A DNA stretch of 64,000 bases from Streptomyces griseocarneus (lineage in GTDB: Bacteria > Actinomycetota > Actinomycetes > Streptomycetales > Streptomycetaceae), in NCBI RefSeq assembly GCF_014655595.1, contig NZ_BNBL01000019.1, positions 1 to 64,000 on the forward strand, written 5' to 3'. A model generated the notes under the pieces. That model was not told the origin of the DNA and ran no database searches. It saw only the letters and a list, made by a program, of their open reading frames with translations. Shown piece by piece: positions 33,885-43,879 of the stretch. The position numbers and the translations under genes are program-made. Within the stretch, counting starts at the first letter, position 1. Each line of letters starts with the position of its first letter.

Positions 33885-34682
33885 TCAGCCCCGGGCGACG
33901 TTCCGCTCGTACACCAGCCGCAGGCCGATCAGCGTCAGCCACGGTTCGTGCTCGTCGATGACGCTCGCCTCGCCCAGCACCAGCGGCGCCAGGCCGCCCG
34001 TCGCGATGACCGTGACGTCGTCGGGGTCGTCCGCCAGCTCGCGCGCCATGCGGCTCACGACCCCGTCGACCTGGCCCGCGAAGCCGTAGAGGATGCCGGA
34101 CTGCATGGCCTCGACGGTGTTCTTGCCGATGACGCTGCGCGGCCGGGCGATCTCGATCTTGCGGAGCTGGGCGCCCCTGACGCCCAGCGCCTCCGTGGAG
34201 ATCTCGATGCCGGGGGCGATGACGCCGCCGACGTACTCCCCGCGCGCGCTGACCGCGTCGAACGTGGTGGCCGTGCCGAAGTCGACGACGACGCACGGGC
34301 CGCCGTAGAGCTCGACGGCGGCGACCGCGTTGATGATGCGGTCCGTGCCGACCTCCTTGGGCTGGTCCATGAGGATCGGCACGCCGGTCTTCACGCCCGG
34401 CTCGACCAGGATGGCCGGTACGTCGCCGTAGTAGCGGCGGGTCACCTCGCGCATCTCGTGCAGCACGGAGGGGACCGTCGAGCAGATGCAGATGCCCTCG
34501 ATGCCCTCGCCCAGTTCGTCGCCGAGCAGCGGGTGGCGGCCCATCAGCCCCTGCAGCAGCACCGCGAGTTCGTCGGCGGTGCGGCGGGGGTCGGTGGAGA
34601 TGCGCCAGTGCTCGACGATGTCCTCGCCGTCGAACAGGCCGAGGACGGTCTGGGTGTTGCCGACATCGATGGTGAGCAGCAT
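33885..34682 (-). CDS. coaX: Type III pantothenate kinase
   Basis: 265 residues. It phosphorylates pantothenate, the first step of CoA synthesis. The ASKHA phosphate motifs are present: LTIDVGNTQTVLGLFDG at the start, VVVDFGTATTFDAVS near 125 and VIATGGLAPLV near 225; GTDRIINAVAA is also typical. Type III enzymes resist CoA feedback. The ATG overlaps the stop of the nadB-nadC frame (TGATG), so it belongs to that operon, with panC upstream supplying pantothenate. Confidence 0.95.
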   Translation of the reverse strand: MLLTIDVGNTQTVLGLFDGEDIVEHWRISTDPRRTADELAVLLQGLMGRHPLLGDELGEGIEGICICSTVPSVLHEMREVTRRYYGDVPAILVEPGVKTGVPILMDQPKEVGTDRIINAVAAVELYGGPCVVVDFGTATTFDAVSARGEYVGGVIAPGIEISTEALGVRGAQLRKIEIARPRSVIGKNTVEAMQSGILYGFAGQVDGVVSRMARELADDPDDVTVIATGGLAPLVLGEASVIDEHEPWLTLIGLRLVYERNVARG

Positions 34683-35704
34683 CAGTGGTCCTCTTCCCGC
34701 AGGTCCAGCCCGATGTCGAGGATCGGGGCGGAGTGGGTGAGGGCGCCGACGGCCAGGTAGTCGACGCCGGTGTCCGCGTAGGCGCGGGCGTTGGCCAGCG
34801 TCAGGCGGCCCGAGGACTCCAGCTTGGCGCGGCCCGCGACGAGTTCGACGGCCTCGCGGGTCTGCTCGGGCGTGAAGTTGTCGAGCATGACCAGGTCGGC
34901 GCCCTCGGCCAGGACCGGCGGGATCTGGTCGATGCGGTCGACCTCGACCTCGATCGCGACGTCGGGGAACTCCCGGCGCACGGCCCGGAAGGCCTCGGCC
35001 ACGCCGCCGGCGGCGATCACGTGGTTGTCCTTGACCAGGGCGGCGTCCGACAGCGACATGCGGTGGTTGACGCCGCCGCCGCAGCGGACCGCGTACTTCT
35101 CCAGGGCGCGCAGCCCGACCGTCGTCTTGCGGGTGTCGCGGACCGCGGCGCCGGTGCCCTCCAGGGCGTCGGCCCAGGCGCGGGTGGCGGTGGCGATGCC
35201 GGACAGGTGGCACAGGATGTTGAGCATGCTGCGCTCGGCGGTGAGCAGGTCGGTCGTGCGGGCGCGGACCGTCAGCAGCTTCTGGCCGGCCTCCACCCGG
35301 TCGCCGTCCTCCACGTGCCGCTCGACCTCGAACTCGTCGGTGCAGGCCACCGAGAGGATCGCCTCTGCGACGCGCAGGCCGGCGATCGTGCCGGCCTCGC
35401 GGGCGGTGAAGTCGCCGGTGGCCACCGCGTCCTCGGGGACGGTCGCGAAGGTGGTGATGTCCTTGCCGCCGTCGAGGTCCTCCTCGATGGCCAGGTGCGC
35501 GATGTCCTCGATCTGCAGCGGGTCCAGCCCGGCCGCGACCAGCAGCCGTACGAGCTCGGGGTCGAGCCCGCACTCGTAGGCCTCGACGTCGTACGCGTCG
35601 CCGCCGCAGCCGCAGGCGTCGCCGCAGCCACCGGACGCGTCCTCGGCGGGCTCCTGGCCGGACCGGCCGATCTGGTGCAGCGGACGGTCGTCGTTGGTGC
35701 TCAC
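34682..35704 (-). CDS. nadC: Possible separately started NadC inside the fused frame
   Basis: An in-frame GTG begins [17 protein letters not shown] after the minus-strand site AAGGAGATCCGC, an excellent ribosome-binding distance. The product would be 340 residues, the length of stand-alone Streptomyces NadC, with a Cys-rich start ([12 protein letters not shown]). Either both a fusion and NadC are made, or the stop between them has been lost or misread. Confidence 0.6.
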   Translation of the reverse strand: MSTNDDRPLHQIGRSGQEPAEDASGGCGDACGCGGDAYDVEAYECGLDPELVRLLVAAGLDPLQIEDIAHLAIEEDLDGGKDITTFATVPEDAVATGDFTAREAGTIAGLRVAEAILSVACTDEFEVERHVEDGDRVEAGQKLLTVRARTTDLLTAERSMLNILCHLSGIATATRAWADALEGTGAAVRDTRKTTVGLRALEKYAVRCGGGVNHRMSLSDAALVKDNHVIAAGGVAEAFRAVRREFPDVAIEVEVDRIDQIPPVLAEGADLVMLDNFTPEQTREAVELVAGRAKLESSGRLTLANARAYADTGVDYLAVGALTHSAPILDIGLDLREEDH

Positions 35705-37372
35705 GCGGATCTCCTTGGGGGCGGGAGTCAGGGGCGGGAAGGCGGCCGATTCCGTGGCGGAAACCGTAAGCGTACGGTCCGGGCGCAGGGCCACGATCAG
35801 GTGACGGCGCCAGGCGGCATCGTCGCGCTCGGGGTGGTCCTCGCGCCAGTGGCAGCCGCGGGTCTCCTCGCGGCGCAGCGCTCCGGCGACCAGGACCTGG
35901 GCGACGTGCAGGAGGTTGGTGGTCTCCCAGGCCTCCGTTCCGGGCTCGGCCGCCTTGTCGGCCTCCTCCTGGATGCGGGCCAGCTCGGCGGCCGCGTGCT
36001 CCAGGCTCTGCCGGGAACGCAGCACGCCGGCGCCCTGCGTCATCACGCGCTGGACGGCCAGGCGGGCCTCGGGGGCGAGCAGCGGCAGCGTCGCCGTGCC
36101 GGCCACCGGCTCACCCGCCGGGCGGACGCCGGCGGCGATGTCCGCGGCGATGCGCTCGGCGAAGACCAGCCCCTCCAGCAGCGAGTTGGACGCCAGCCGG
36201 TTCGCGCCGTGGACACCCGTGCAGGCGACCTCCCCACAGGCGTAGAGACCCTCGATCGTGGTGCGGCCGTGCAGGTCGGTGCGTACTCCGCCCGAGGCGT
36301 AGTGCGCGGCGGGCGCGACCGGGATGGGCTCGGTCACCGGGTCGATGCCGTGCGCCCGGCAGGCGGCGAGGATCGTGGGGAAGCGGTGCTCCCACATCCG
36401 CGCGCCGAAGTGGCGGGCGTCGAGGTACATGTGCTCGGCGCCCTGCTCCTGCATGCGCCGCGTGATGCCCTTGGCGACGATGTCGCGCGGGGCGAGCTCG
36501 GCCAGTTCGTGCGCGCCGACCATGAAGCGGTGGCCGTCGGCGTCCACCAGGTGGGCGCCCTCGCCGCGCACCGCCTCCGACACCAGCGGCTGCTGGCCCT
36601 CGGCGTCCGGGCCCAGCCACAGCACGGTGGGGTGGAACTGGACGAACTCCAGGTCGGAGACCTCCGCGCCGGCCCGCAGGGCCAGCGCGACGCCGTCGCC
36701 GGTGGAGACGGCGGGGTTGGTGGTCGCGGAGAACACCTGGCCCATGCCGCCGGTGGCCAGCACCACGGCTCCGGCCCGCACCGAGCCGACCCCGTCGTGC
36801 TGTCCCTCGCCCATGACGTGCAGCGAGACGCCGGCGGCCCGGCCCTCGGCGTCCTTGAGGAGGTCCAGGACGAGGGCGTGCTCGATCGTCTCGATGCCCG
36901 CCGCGCGCACGGCCTCGACCAGGGCGCGCGATATCTCGGCGCCGGTGGCGTCGCCGCCGGCGTGGGCGATGCGGTTGCGGTGGTGGCCGCCCTCGCGGGT
37001 CAGCAGGATCTCGCCCGTGCCGGCGTCGGTGTCGAAGCGGGCGCCGGCGGCGATCAGGCGGCGCACGGCGTCCGGGCCCTCGGTGACCAGGGTCCGTACG
37101 GCCTCGTCGTCGCACAGGCCGGCGCCGGCGACGAGGGTGTCGTCCAGGTGCTGGGCGGGGGTGTCGCCGTCGCCGAGGGCGGCGGCGATGCCGCCCTGGG
37201 CCCAGCGGGTCGAGCCGTCGTCCAGGCGGGCCTTGGTGACGAGGGTGACCTTGCGGCCGGCGGCGGCGCAGCGCAGCGCCACGGTGAGGCCGGCGACTCC
37301 GGAGCCGATGACGACGACGTCGGCACTGGCCGCCCAGCCGGGGCGGGGCGCGTGCAGTCGTATACCGGTCAT
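34682..37372 (-). CDS. nadB-nadC: Fused L-aspartate oxidase / nicotinate-nucleotide pyrophosphorylase
   Basis: 896 residues in one frame. Residues 1-556 are L-aspartate oxidase: FAD loop [12 protein letters not shown] (about 20-31), [37 protein letters not shown] and [13 protein letters not shown]. Residues 557-896 are quinolinate phosphoribosyltransferase: [53 protein letters not shown] and [16 protein letters not shown]. In relatives I remember these as two genes. No stop separates them here. A GTG at 35704 with AAGGAG seven bases before it could also start separate NadC. NadA is not in the window. The start overlaps panC (ATGA). Confidence 0.9.
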   Translation of the reverse strand: MTGIRLHAPRPGWAASADVVVIGSGVAGLTVALRCAAAGRKVTLVTKARLDDGSTRWAQGGIAAALGDGDTPAQHLDDTLVAGAGLCDDEAVRTLVTEGPDAVRRLIAAGARFDTDAGTGEILLTREGGHHRNRIAHAGGDATGAEISRALVEAVRAAGIETIEHALVLDLLKDAEGRAAGVSLHVMGEGQHDGVGSVRAGAVVLATGGMGQVFSATTNPAVSTGDGVALALRAGAEVSDLEFVQFHPTVLWLGPDAEGQQPLVSEAVRGEGAHLVDADGHRFMVGAHELAELAPRDIVAKGITRRMQEQGAEHMYLDARHFGARMWEHRFPTILAACRAHGIDPVTEPIPVAPAAHYASGGVRTDLHGRTTIEGLYACGEVACTGVHGANRLASNSLLEGLVFAERIAADIAAGVRPAGEPVAGTATLPLLAPEARLAVQRVMTQGAGVLRSRQSLEHAAAELARIQEEADKAAEPGTEAWETTNLLHVAQVLVAGALRREETRGCHWREDHPERDDAAWRRHLIVALRPDRTLTVSATESAAFPPLTPAPKEIRVSTNDDRPLHQIGRSGQEPAEDASGGCGDACGCGGDAYDVEAYECGLDPELVRLLVAAGLDPLQIEDIAHLAIEEDLDGGKDITTFATVPEDAVATGDFTAREAGTIAGLRVAEAILSVACTDEFEVERHVEDGDRVEAGQKLLTVRARTTDLLTAERSMLNILCHLSGIATATRAWADALEGTGAAVRDTRKTTVGLRALEKYAVRCGGGVNHRMSLSDAALVKDNHVIAAGGVAEAFRAVRREFPDVAIEVEVDRIDQIPPVLAEGADLVMLDNFTPEQTREAVELVAGRAKLESSGRLTLANARAYADTGVDYLAVGALTHSAPILDIGLDLREEDH

Positions 37373-38244
37373 CGGTCTGCTCCAGGTGCCTCGAATTCCA
37401 GCGGGACGTTGTCGATCAGGCGCGTCGTGCCGACGCGGGCGGCGACGGCGAGCACGGCCGGGCCGGTGAAGTCGTCGGGGACCTCGGTGAAGTCGGCCGG
37501 GTCGACGAGGGCCAGGTAGTCCAGGTCGGCCGGCGGGGTCATCCCCGCCGCCTCGTGCAGGACGACGTGGGCGGCGTGGCGGACGGCCGCGGGGCCGAGC
37601 TCGACGACGTTGTGGGCGGCGAGCAGGGCGCGGGAGAGCTCGAGCGCGGTGGTGCGGTCCGCGGCGGAGAGGTAGCGGTTGCGGCTGGACAGCGCCAGGC
37701 CGTCGGCCTCCCGGACCGTGGGCACGCCGACGATCTCGACGGGGAAGTTCAGGTCGCGCGTCATGCGGCGGATCATGGCCAGCTGCTGGGCGTCCTTCTG
37801 CCCGAACAGCGCCAGGTCGGGCGCGGTGAGGTGCAGCAGCTTGGCGACGACGGTCAGCACGCCGTCGAAGTGGCCGGGGCGGAAGGCGCCCTCGAGCCGC
37901 TCGCCCATGGGGCCGGCGCTGACCCGCACCTGCGGCTCGCCGCCGGGGTAGACCTCGTCGACGGACGGGGCGAACACCGCGTCGGCGCCGGCCTCCCGCG
38001 CGATCCCGAGGTCGGCGTCCAGGGTGCGCGGATAGCGGTCGAGGTCCTCGCCGGCGCCGAACTGCAGCGGGTTGACGAAGACGGTGACGACGACCTGGCC
38101 GTCGCCGCCCACCAGCTCGCGGGCGGTGCGCACGAGGGTGGCGTGGCCCTCGTGCAGGGCGCCCATGGTCATCACCACGGCGCGGCGGCCCGTGCGCGGG
38201 AGGGCGTGGAGCTCCTCGGCGGTACGGGTGAGCTGGATGGTCAC
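37369..38244 (-). CDS. panC: Pantothenate synthetase (pantoate-beta-alanine ligase)
   Basis: 291 residues from a GTG. It joins pantoate and beta-alanine using ATP. The adenylation motifs are visible: [15 protein letters not shown] (HxGH, residues about 24-38), [42 protein letters not shown] and the KMSKS-like [10 protein letters not shown]. Its GTG overlaps the stop of the DUF2520 gene and its stop overlaps the nadB start, so all are translationally coupled. Confidence 0.96.
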   Translation of the reverse strand: MTIQLTRTAEELHALPRTGRRAVVMTMGALHEGHATLVRTARELVGGDGQVVVTVFVNPLQFGAGEDLDRYPRTLDADLGIAREAGADAVFAPSVDEVYPGGEPQVRVSAGPMGERLEGAFRPGHFDGVLTVVAKLLHLTAPDLALFGQKDAQQLAMIRRMTRDLNFPVEIVGVPTVREADGLALSSRNRYLSAADRTTALELSRALLAAHNVVELGPAAVRHAAHVVLHEAAGMTPPADLDYLALVDPADFTEVPDDFTGPAVLAVAARVGTTRLIDNVPLEFEAPGADR

Positions 38245-39161
38245 TGGTTGCCTCCGTCCGCGAGGACGCCGAGCAGGTCCTCCGCCAGTTCCGGCTTGAG
38301 CAGGCCGTGCGCGAGGGCGCGGTCCGCGGTCGTACGGGCCATGGCCAGGTATCCGGCGACGGCCTGGGGGGCGTGCGCGCGCAGCTCGGCGACGTGCGCG
38401 GCGACCGTGCCGGCGTCGCCGCGCGCGACGGGGCCGGTCAGGGCGGCGTCCCCGCTGCGCAGGGCGTTGTCGAGGGCGGCGCCCAGGAGCGGGCCGAGCA
38501 TGCGGGCGGGGTGGCCGACGCCGGCCGTGCGCAGCAGCTCCATGCTCTGGGCGACGAGGGTGACGAGGTGGTTCGCGCCGATGGCCAGGGCCGCGTGGTA
38601 GAGCGGGCGGGCGCTCTCCTCGATCCACTCGGGCTCGCCGCCCATCTCGATGACCAGCGCCTCCGCGGCCAGCCGCAGCGGCTCGGGGGCGGTGACGCCG
38701 AAGGAGCAGCCGGCCAGGCGCTGGACGTCGACCGGGGTGCCGGTGAAGGTCATCGCGGGGTGCAGGGCCAGGGGCAGGGCGCCGGCGCGGGTGGCCGGGT
38801 CGAGCACGGCGGTGCCGTGCCGGCCCGAGGTGTGCACCAGGAGCTGCCCGGGGCGCACGGCGCCGGTCTCCGCGAGGCCGGCGACGAGGCCCGGCAGGGC
38901 GTCGTCCGGCACGGTCAGCAGGACCAGTTCGGCGTGCGCGAGCACATCGGCGGGGGCCATGACCGGCACGTCCGGCAGCATGGCCGCGGCGCGCCGCAGC
39001 GAGGCGTCCGAGACACCGGAGACGGCGACCGGGCGGTGCCCGGCGAGCTGCAGGGACGCCGCGAGGGCGGGCCCCACGCGGCCGGCGCCGACGACGCCGA
39101 CGGTGAGCCGGGCGGGCCGGTCCTGGGGGCTCGCATGCTCGGGCGAGAGGTGTGCGTTCAC
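38241..39161 (-). CDS. Rossmann-fold/DUF2520 protein, likely ketopantoate reductase-like
   Basis: 306 residues. The N-terminus is an NAD(P)-binding Rossmann fold ([24 protein letters not shown], about 19-42). The C-terminal half matches DUF2520 ([43 protein letters not shown]). The gene overlaps panC by four bases at the head of the operon. panE or ilvC-type ketopantoate reductase is not seen nearby, and the linkage suggests this dehydrogenase reduces ketopantoate to pantoate. That reaction is an inference from context and fold. Confidence 0.8.
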   Translation of the reverse strand: MNAHLSPEHASPQDRPARLTVGVVGAGRVGPALAASLQLAGHRPVAVSGVSDASLRRAAAMLPDVPVMAPADVLAHAELVLLTVPDDALPGLVAGLAETGAVRPGQLLVHTSGRHGTAVLDPATRAGALPLALHPAMTFTGTPVDVQRLAGCSFGVTAPEPLRLAAEALVIEMGGEPEWIEESARPLYHAALAIGANHLVTLVAQSMELLRTAGVGHPARMLGPLLGAALDNALRSGDAALTGPVARGDAGTVAAHVAELRAHAPQAVAGYLAMARTTADRALAHGLLKPELAEDLLGVLADGGNQ

Positions 39162-39274
39162 GCGGCGGGATGCCTTCCGTTCCAGTCCGCGGGGGTACCG
39201 GACGATTCCCTTGTCATGCTACGCGAGGACCCGCACGCCTCCTCCGCTCGTCCCCAGCCCTGTGGACGACGTGT

Positions 39275-39571
39275 TCAGCGCCGGGCGCCGGGCACCGGCC
39301 GGGCGGTGTCGCCGGCGCCGGCCGGCCCGGGAGCGGCGGTGCGGGCGGGGGCGGTACGGGCCGGGGCGGCCGGCCGCCGCAGGCGGCCGAGGACGGCGGC
39401 CCACCGGGCCCGCCGGGCGGCGACGCGCTCGTCGACGACGGCGCGGAAGGCCCGCCGGGTGCGGAACTCCCGGACCAGGTGCCACTCGCCGGTCCCGGGG
39501 GCGGGAGGCGCGGGGAGGTCGTGCCGGGCGGAACGGTAGAGGTCGAACATGTGCTGCTGAGTGGCGTCCAT
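39275..39571 (-). CDS. Small hypothetical protein
   Basis: 98 residues. The first 65 look helical and basic (TQQHMFDLYRSARHDLPAPPAPGTGEWHLVREFRTRRAFRAVVDERVAARRARWAAVLGRL); the rest is Ala/Pro/Arg-rich and probably disordered. No domain recognised. It is divergent from the DUF5937 regulator at 39670 with 98 bases between starts, so that regulator may control it. Confidence 0.6.
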   Translation of the reverse strand: MDATQQHMFDLYRSARHDLPAPPAPGTGEWHLVREFRTRRAFRAVVDERVAARRARWAAVLGRLRRPAAPARTAPARTAAPGPAGAGDTARPVPGARR

Positions 39572-39669
39572 GTCTCTACGGTGCGAACCGTCGGCCGTTT
39601 TCGCCCCCTGGATTGACGAGGAACGTCAATCGGCGGCCCGACCTGCGAAAAGAGAGGCACGATGGCCCC

Positions 39670-40788
39670 ATGAGCGTGATGATCGACATCGCGGGCCTGC
39701 CCACCGAGCGCCTGGTGTTCCGCCCCTCGCCCCTCGCCGAGCTGTGCACCGCGCTGCACGCCCTGGCCGAGCCCGGGCACCACCCGGGCCTGCACGGCTG
39801 GACGACGGCGACGAACTCCTCCCTCAAGCCGGACCTCGCGGACCGGCTGTGCGAGGCGGACTTCCTGTGGACCTCGACGTTCTCGGACATCAGCCTGCCG
39901 TTCGCCGCGCTGCCGGACGCCCACGGCCAGCCGGGAGCCACGCTCGCCGAGGACCTCGACCAGCTGGACCGGCTCGACGACGAGCTCTTCGCCGACGCCG
40001 CCCTGGAGATCTCCTGCTCCCGGCTCTACACCCAGAAGGGCCCGTCGCCGCTGGTGAACGCCCGGGCCAGGGAGCTGGCCCTGGAGCGGGCCACCGCGCG
40101 CGGCCCGCGCCAGCTGGACTTCGCCAAGCGGCTGCTGGAGGACCCGCCGGCGGTACGGGCCTGGCTGCGCCGTCTCTTCGAGGACTGCGCGGAGGCGTTC
40201 TTCAACGACCTCTGGCAGCGGGTGCGCGTCCAGCTGGCCGCCGACGCCCGGCACAAGACGGAGGTGCTGCGGCACAAGGGGCTCGCCGAGGCGCTGGCCG
40301 AGGTGTCGCCCGCCATGGCGCTGTCGGACGACGGCGCCCGGATCGTCGTCGACAAGCTCGGCAGCGGCCGGACGAACGCGGTCGACCCGGCGGTCGGCGC
40401 GGGCGTCACCTTCGTCCCGTCCGCCATCGGCTGGCCCCACCTGTGGGTGCTGCACGCCCCCGGCTGGCGCCCGGTGGTCCACTACCCGGTGGCCGCGCCC
40501 GAGCTGCCCGGCCCCGCCTCCCTGGACCTGCTCAAGCTGCGCCTGGAGGCCCTGTCCCACCACATGCGGATGCGGATGTGCCGCTACCTGGCGCGGGCCG
40601 CGTACAGCACGGGCGAGCTGGCGACCGCGCTCGACATCAGCGCGCCGGAGGTCTCCCGGCACATCGCGGTGCTCAAGAAGGCCGGCCTGGTCACCACCCG
40701 GCGCCGCGGCCGGTACGTCCTGCACCAGCTGGACCTGACGGTGGTGGCCCGGCTGGGCAGCGACTTCGTGGAGGGCGTGCTGCGCTAG
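39670..40788 (+). CDS. DUF5937/ArsR-like transcriptional regulator
   Basis: 372 residues. The long N-terminal region begins MSVMIDIAGLPTERLVFRPSPLAELCTALHAL, typical of DUF5937 regulators. The C-terminal winged helix is ArsR-like: MRMRMCRYLARAAYSTGELATALDISAPEVSRHIAVLKKAGLVTTRRRGRYVLHQLD (about 305-360). No metal-binding cysteine pair is apparent, so it is not a classic metal sensor. Divergent from the small gene at 39275-39571. Its stop codon lies inside a hairpin shared with the convergent response regulator. Confidence 0.85.
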   Translation: MSVMIDIAGLPTERLVFRPSPLAELCTALHALAEPGHHPGLHGWTTATNSSLKPDLADRLCEADFLWTSTFSDISLPFAALPDAHGQPGATLAEDLDQLDRLDDELFADAALEISCSRLYTQKGPSPLVNARARELALERATARGPRQLDFAKRLLEDPPAVRAWLRRLFEDCAEAFFNDLWQRVRVQLAADARHKTEVLRHKGLAEALAEVSPAMALSDDGARIVVDKLGSGRTNAVDPAVGAGVTFVPSAIGWPHLWVLHAPGWRPVVHYPVAAPELPGPASLDLLKLRLEALSHHMRMRMCRYLARAAYSTGELATALDISAPEVSRHIAVLKKAGLVTTRRRGRYVLHQLDLTVVARLGSDFVEGVLR

Positions 40789-40810
40789 CGGCCGGCCGCC
40801 GGCCGCTAGC
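40784..40810. terminator. Hairpin carrying both stop codons of convergent genes
   Basis: GCTAGCGGCCGG (40784-40795) and CCGGCCGCTAGC (40799-40810) form a 12-bp perfect stem with a 3-base loop. The TAG stop of the rightward gene is at 40786-40788 and the TAG of the leftward gene at 40808-40806, one in each arm. Confidence 0.8.
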
Positions 40811-41477
40811 CCTTGCCGCCGGCCCGCACCAGCCCGCTCTCGTACGCCATCACCACGACCTGCACCCGGTCGCGCAGGCCCAGCTTGGTCAGGATCCGGC
40901 CGACGTGGGTCTTCACCGTCGCCTCCGACAGCACCAGCCGGGCCGCGATCTCGCCGTTGGACAGGCCCTGGGCCACCAGCAGCATCACCTCGCGCTCGCG
41001 CTCGGTCAGCCGGCCGATCTCGGCGCTGGTGGGTTCCTTGCCGGCGCTGGGCAGCATGGGGGTGAACCGGTCCAGCAGGCGGCGGGTGGTGCTGGGGGCG
41101 ACCACCGCGTCGCCGCTGTGCACGGCGCGGATCGCGCCCAGCAGCTCGGCGGGCGGCACGTCCTTGAGCATGAAGCCGCTCGCGCCGACCTTGAGCGCCG
41201 AGAAGGCGTACTCGTCGAGGTCGAAGGTGGTCAGGATCAGCACCTTGGGCGGGTCGTCCTGGGCGCAGATGCGGCGGGTCGCCTCCACCCCGTCCAGCCG
41301 CGGCATGCGGACGTCCATCAGGACGACGTCCACCGCCGTGCCGGCCAGCACCTCCAGCGCCTCCTGGCCGTCCCCGGCCTCGGCGACGACCTCCATGTCG
41401 GGCTGGGCGGCCAGCACCATGCGGAAGCCGGTGCGCAGCAGCACCTGGTCGTCGACGAGCATCACGCGGATCGACAT
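40806..41477 (-). CDS. NarL/LuxR-family response regulator
   Basis: 223 residues. Receiver domain with DD at 9-10, phosphoacceptor D55 in VVLMDVRMP, and lysine in FMLKDVPP near 105. The C-terminal LuxR helix-turn-helix is LTEREREVMLLVAQGLSNGEIAARLVLSEATVKTHVGRILTKL. It pairs with the kinase gene 46 bases upstream. Confidence 0.95.
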   Translation of the reverse strand: MSIRVMLVDDQVLLRTGFRMVLAAQPDMEVVAEAGDGQEALEVLAGTAVDVVLMDVRMPRLDGVEATRRICAQDDPPKVLILTTFDLDEYAFSALKVGASGFMLKDVPPAELLGAIRAVHSGDAVVAPSTTRRLLDRFTPMLPSAGKEPTSAEIGRLTEREREVMLLVAQGLSNGEIAARLVLSEATVKTHVGRILTKLGLRDRVQVVVMAYESGLVRAGGKG

Positions 41478-41523
41478 GCGAGGTCCCTCTCGAAGTAGTG
41501 GTACAGGCAGACTACGCAGCCGC

Positions 41524-42738
41524 TCAGCGGCCGGACCTGATGGGCAGCAGCACGCTGATGCGGAAGCCGCCGCCCGGCCGCGGCCCCGCGTCCAGCGTGC
41601 CCCCGACCATGCCCACGCGCTCGCGCATCCCGATCAGGCCGTGTCCCATGCCGTCCGCGCCGCCCGACTCGTACAGCTCGTGCTGGGCGCCGCGGCCGTC
41701 GTCCTCGACCAGCAGGCCCAGCCCGTCGTCGAAGTAGGTGAGCCGCACGCTGGCCCCGACGTCGGGGCCGCCGTGCTTGCGGGTGTTGGTCAGCGCCTCC
41801 TGGACGATGCGGTAGGCGGTCAGCTCCACCCCGCTCGGCAGCGGCCGCGGCGCGCCCTCGACCCGGAACTCCACCGGCAGCCCCGCGCCGCGCACCTGCT
41901 CGACCAGCTCGCCGATCTGCTCCACGTCGGGCTGCGGGACGTACTCGCCGCCCTCGGCGGCATCGTCCGTGCGCAGCACGCCCAGCAGCCGCCGCATCTC
42001 GGCCAGGGCCTGGCGGCCGGTGCCGGAGATCGTCGCCAGGGCCTGCTTGGCCTGCTCGGGCGAGGAGTCCAGGACGTAGGCGGCGCCGTCGGCCTGCACC
42101 ACCATCACCGACACGTTGTGCGCGACGACGTCGTGCAGCTCGCGGGCGATGCGGGCGCGCTCGGCGGTGACCGCGATCTGCGCCTGCTGCTCGCGCTCCT
42201 TCTCCAGGCGGGTGGCCCGCTCCTCCAGCTGCGCCCAGTAGGCGCGGCGGGTGCGGACCGAGTCGCCCATCACCCAGGCCAGGATGAAGGGGACGGTCAG
42301 GAAGACGGCGCCCATGACGTGCTGGCCCGCCGACGTCACGGGGTCCGGCCAGCGGACCGTGGCCAGCAGCGGCGCCAGCAGGCCGCCGATCAGGGCGTAG
42401 CGGGAGGCCCAGCGGGTGTGGCCGGACGCCACCGTGTAGATGATCACCAGGAAGGCGAAGTCCCAGATGTTGGGGCCCACGTCGAACGCCAGCTGGAGCA
42501 GCCCGGCCGCCGTGGCCAGCAGCAGCATCTTCTCGGGCCACCGCCGCCGCAGGGCGACCACGGCGCTCAGCGCCACCGCCGTGAGCAGTTGCAAGGCCAG
42601 CCGCCCGTGCCCGTCCGACTCCCAGATGACGGACATGCCGCTGAGCCCGAGGAGCAACAGGGCCCAGAAGCTGTCCACACCCGTCGGGTGCCTGCGGAGA
42701 AAGTCGTAGAGGCGGTGCACGTCACCCAGCGTAGGCAC
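41524..42738 (-). CDS. Sensor histidine kinase (NarX/DesK-like)
   Basis: 404 residues. Four to five N-terminal membrane spans lie within about 22-160. The dimerisation/phosphoacceptor helix is [20 protein letters not shown] with H202. The ATPase domain has LTNTRKHGG and [18 protein letters not shown]. It should phosphorylate the adjacent response regulator. The start is uncertain: a second GTG six codons on (42720) has GGGTGA just upstream and may be used. The signal is unknown. Confidence 0.92.
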   Translation of the reverse strand: MPTLGDVHRLYDFLRRHPTGVDSFWALLLLGLSGMSVIWESDGHGRLALQLLTAVALSAVVALRRRWPEKMLLLATAAGLLQLAFDVGPNIWDFAFLVIIYTVASGHTRWASRYALIGGLLAPLLATVRWPDPVTSAGQHVMGAVFLTVPFILAWVMGDSVRTRRAYWAQLEERATRLEKEREQQAQIAVTAERARIARELHDVVAHNVSVMVVQADGAAYVLDSSPEQAKQALATISGTGRQALAEMRRLLGVLRTDDAAEGGEYVPQPDVEQIGELVEQVRGAGLPVEFRVEGAPRPLPSGVELTAYRIVQEALTNTRKHGGPDVGASVRLTYFDDGLGLLVEDDGRGAQHELYESGGADGMGHGLIGMRERVGMVGGTLDAGPRPGGGFRISVLLPIRSGR

Positions 42739-42841
42739 GCCGGATCGCCGCCCGGGTCAGCCCGGCGATCGATCCGGCCGCTTTCCTTCTACTCCCCAAG
42801 GTGGAGGCCCTCCCGCCGCCACCCCGGCTTACCGTGTGCGT

Positions 42842-43867
42842 ATGGCAAGCGGAACGAACGGCACGAGAACCTGGCGGGAGGCCGCCGAGGCCGCCCTGTA
42901 CGGCCCCGGCGGCTTCTATCGCCGCCCCGAGGGCCCCGCCGGTCACTTCCGTACGTCCGTGCACGCCTCCCCCCTCTACGCCGGAGCCGTCGTGGAGCTG
43001 CTGCGCCGCGTCGACGCCGCGCTCGGGCACCCGGCGGAGCTGGCGTTCGTCGACGTCGGGGCGGGCCGCGGCGAGCTCGTCCAAGGAGTGCTCGACCGCT
43101 GCCCGGCGGAGCTCGCCGGGCGGCTGCGCCCGTACGCCGTGGAGCTCGCCGCCCGCCCGCCCGGCCTCGACGCCCGCGTGGACTGGCTGGACGCGCCCCC
43201 CGACGGCGTCGAGGGACTGCTCTTCGCCAACGAGTGGCTGGACAACGTGCCGCTGGACGTCGCCGAGACCGACGGCGAGGGCACCCCCCGCCAGGTGCTC
43301 GTCCGGCCGGACGGCGAGGAGCTGCTCGGCGACCCGGTCACCGGCGAGGACGCCGGCTGGCTGGCCCGCTGGTGGCCGCTGGACGGCGCGCCGCCCGGCT
43401 CCCGGGCCGAGATCGGCCACCCGCGCGACGCCGCGTGGTCCCGCGCGGCCGGCGGCCTGCGGGCCGGGCTCGCGGTGGCCGTGGACTACGCGCACGAGCG
43501 CGCGACCCGCCCGCCCTTCGGCACCCTCACCGGCTTCCGCGACGGCCGCGAGGTGCGGCCGGTGCCGGACGGCTCGTGCGACATCACCGCCCACGTCGCC
43601 CTCGACGCGGCCACCCTGCCGGGCGGATCGGTCACCACCCAGCGCGAGGCGCTGCGCGCCCTGGGCGTGGACGGCACCCGCCCGCCCCTGTCGCTCGCCT
43701 CGGCCGACCCGGCCGCCTACGTACGGGCGCTGGGGACGGCCGGCGAGGCGGCCGAGCTGACGTCCCCGGCGGGACTGGGCGGCTTCGGCTGGCTGCTGCA
43801 GCCGGTGGGCGGGGCCTGCGCGGGACTGCTCGACGGCGCCCCGGACGAGCCGGGCGCCGGAGGCTGA
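42842..43867 (+). CDS. SAM-dependent methyltransferase of the MidA/NDUFAF7 family
   Basis: 341 residues from the ATG at 42842 (a GTG two codons earlier is also in frame). The N-terminus [45 protein letters not shown] is typical of MidA proteins, and the SAM loop is [17 protein letters not shown] (about 69-85). [15 protein letters not shown] matches the family's FxNExxDxxP motif. In mitochondria the homologue NDUFAF7 dimethylates an arginine in the NuoD-type subunit of complex I. Here the next gene, 12 bases on, is a nuoD homologue. Confidence 0.85.
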   Translation: MASGTNGTRTWREAAEAALYGPGGFYRRPEGPAGHFRTSVHASPLYAGAVVELLRRVDAALGHPAELAFVDVGAGRGELVQGVLDRCPAELAGRLRPYAVELAARPPGLDARVDWLDAPPDGVEGLLFANEWLDNVPLDVAETDGEGTPRQVLVRPDGEELLGDPVTGEDAGWLARWWPLDGAPPGSRAEIGHPRDAAWSRAAGGLRAGLAVAVDYAHERATRPPFGTLTGFRDGREVRPVPDGSCDITAHVALDAATLPGGSVTTQREALRALGVDGTRPPLSLASADPAAYVRALGTAGEAAELTSPAGLGGFGWLLQPVGGACAGLLDGAPDEPGAGG

Positions 43868-43879
43868 GAAACTAGGCCC

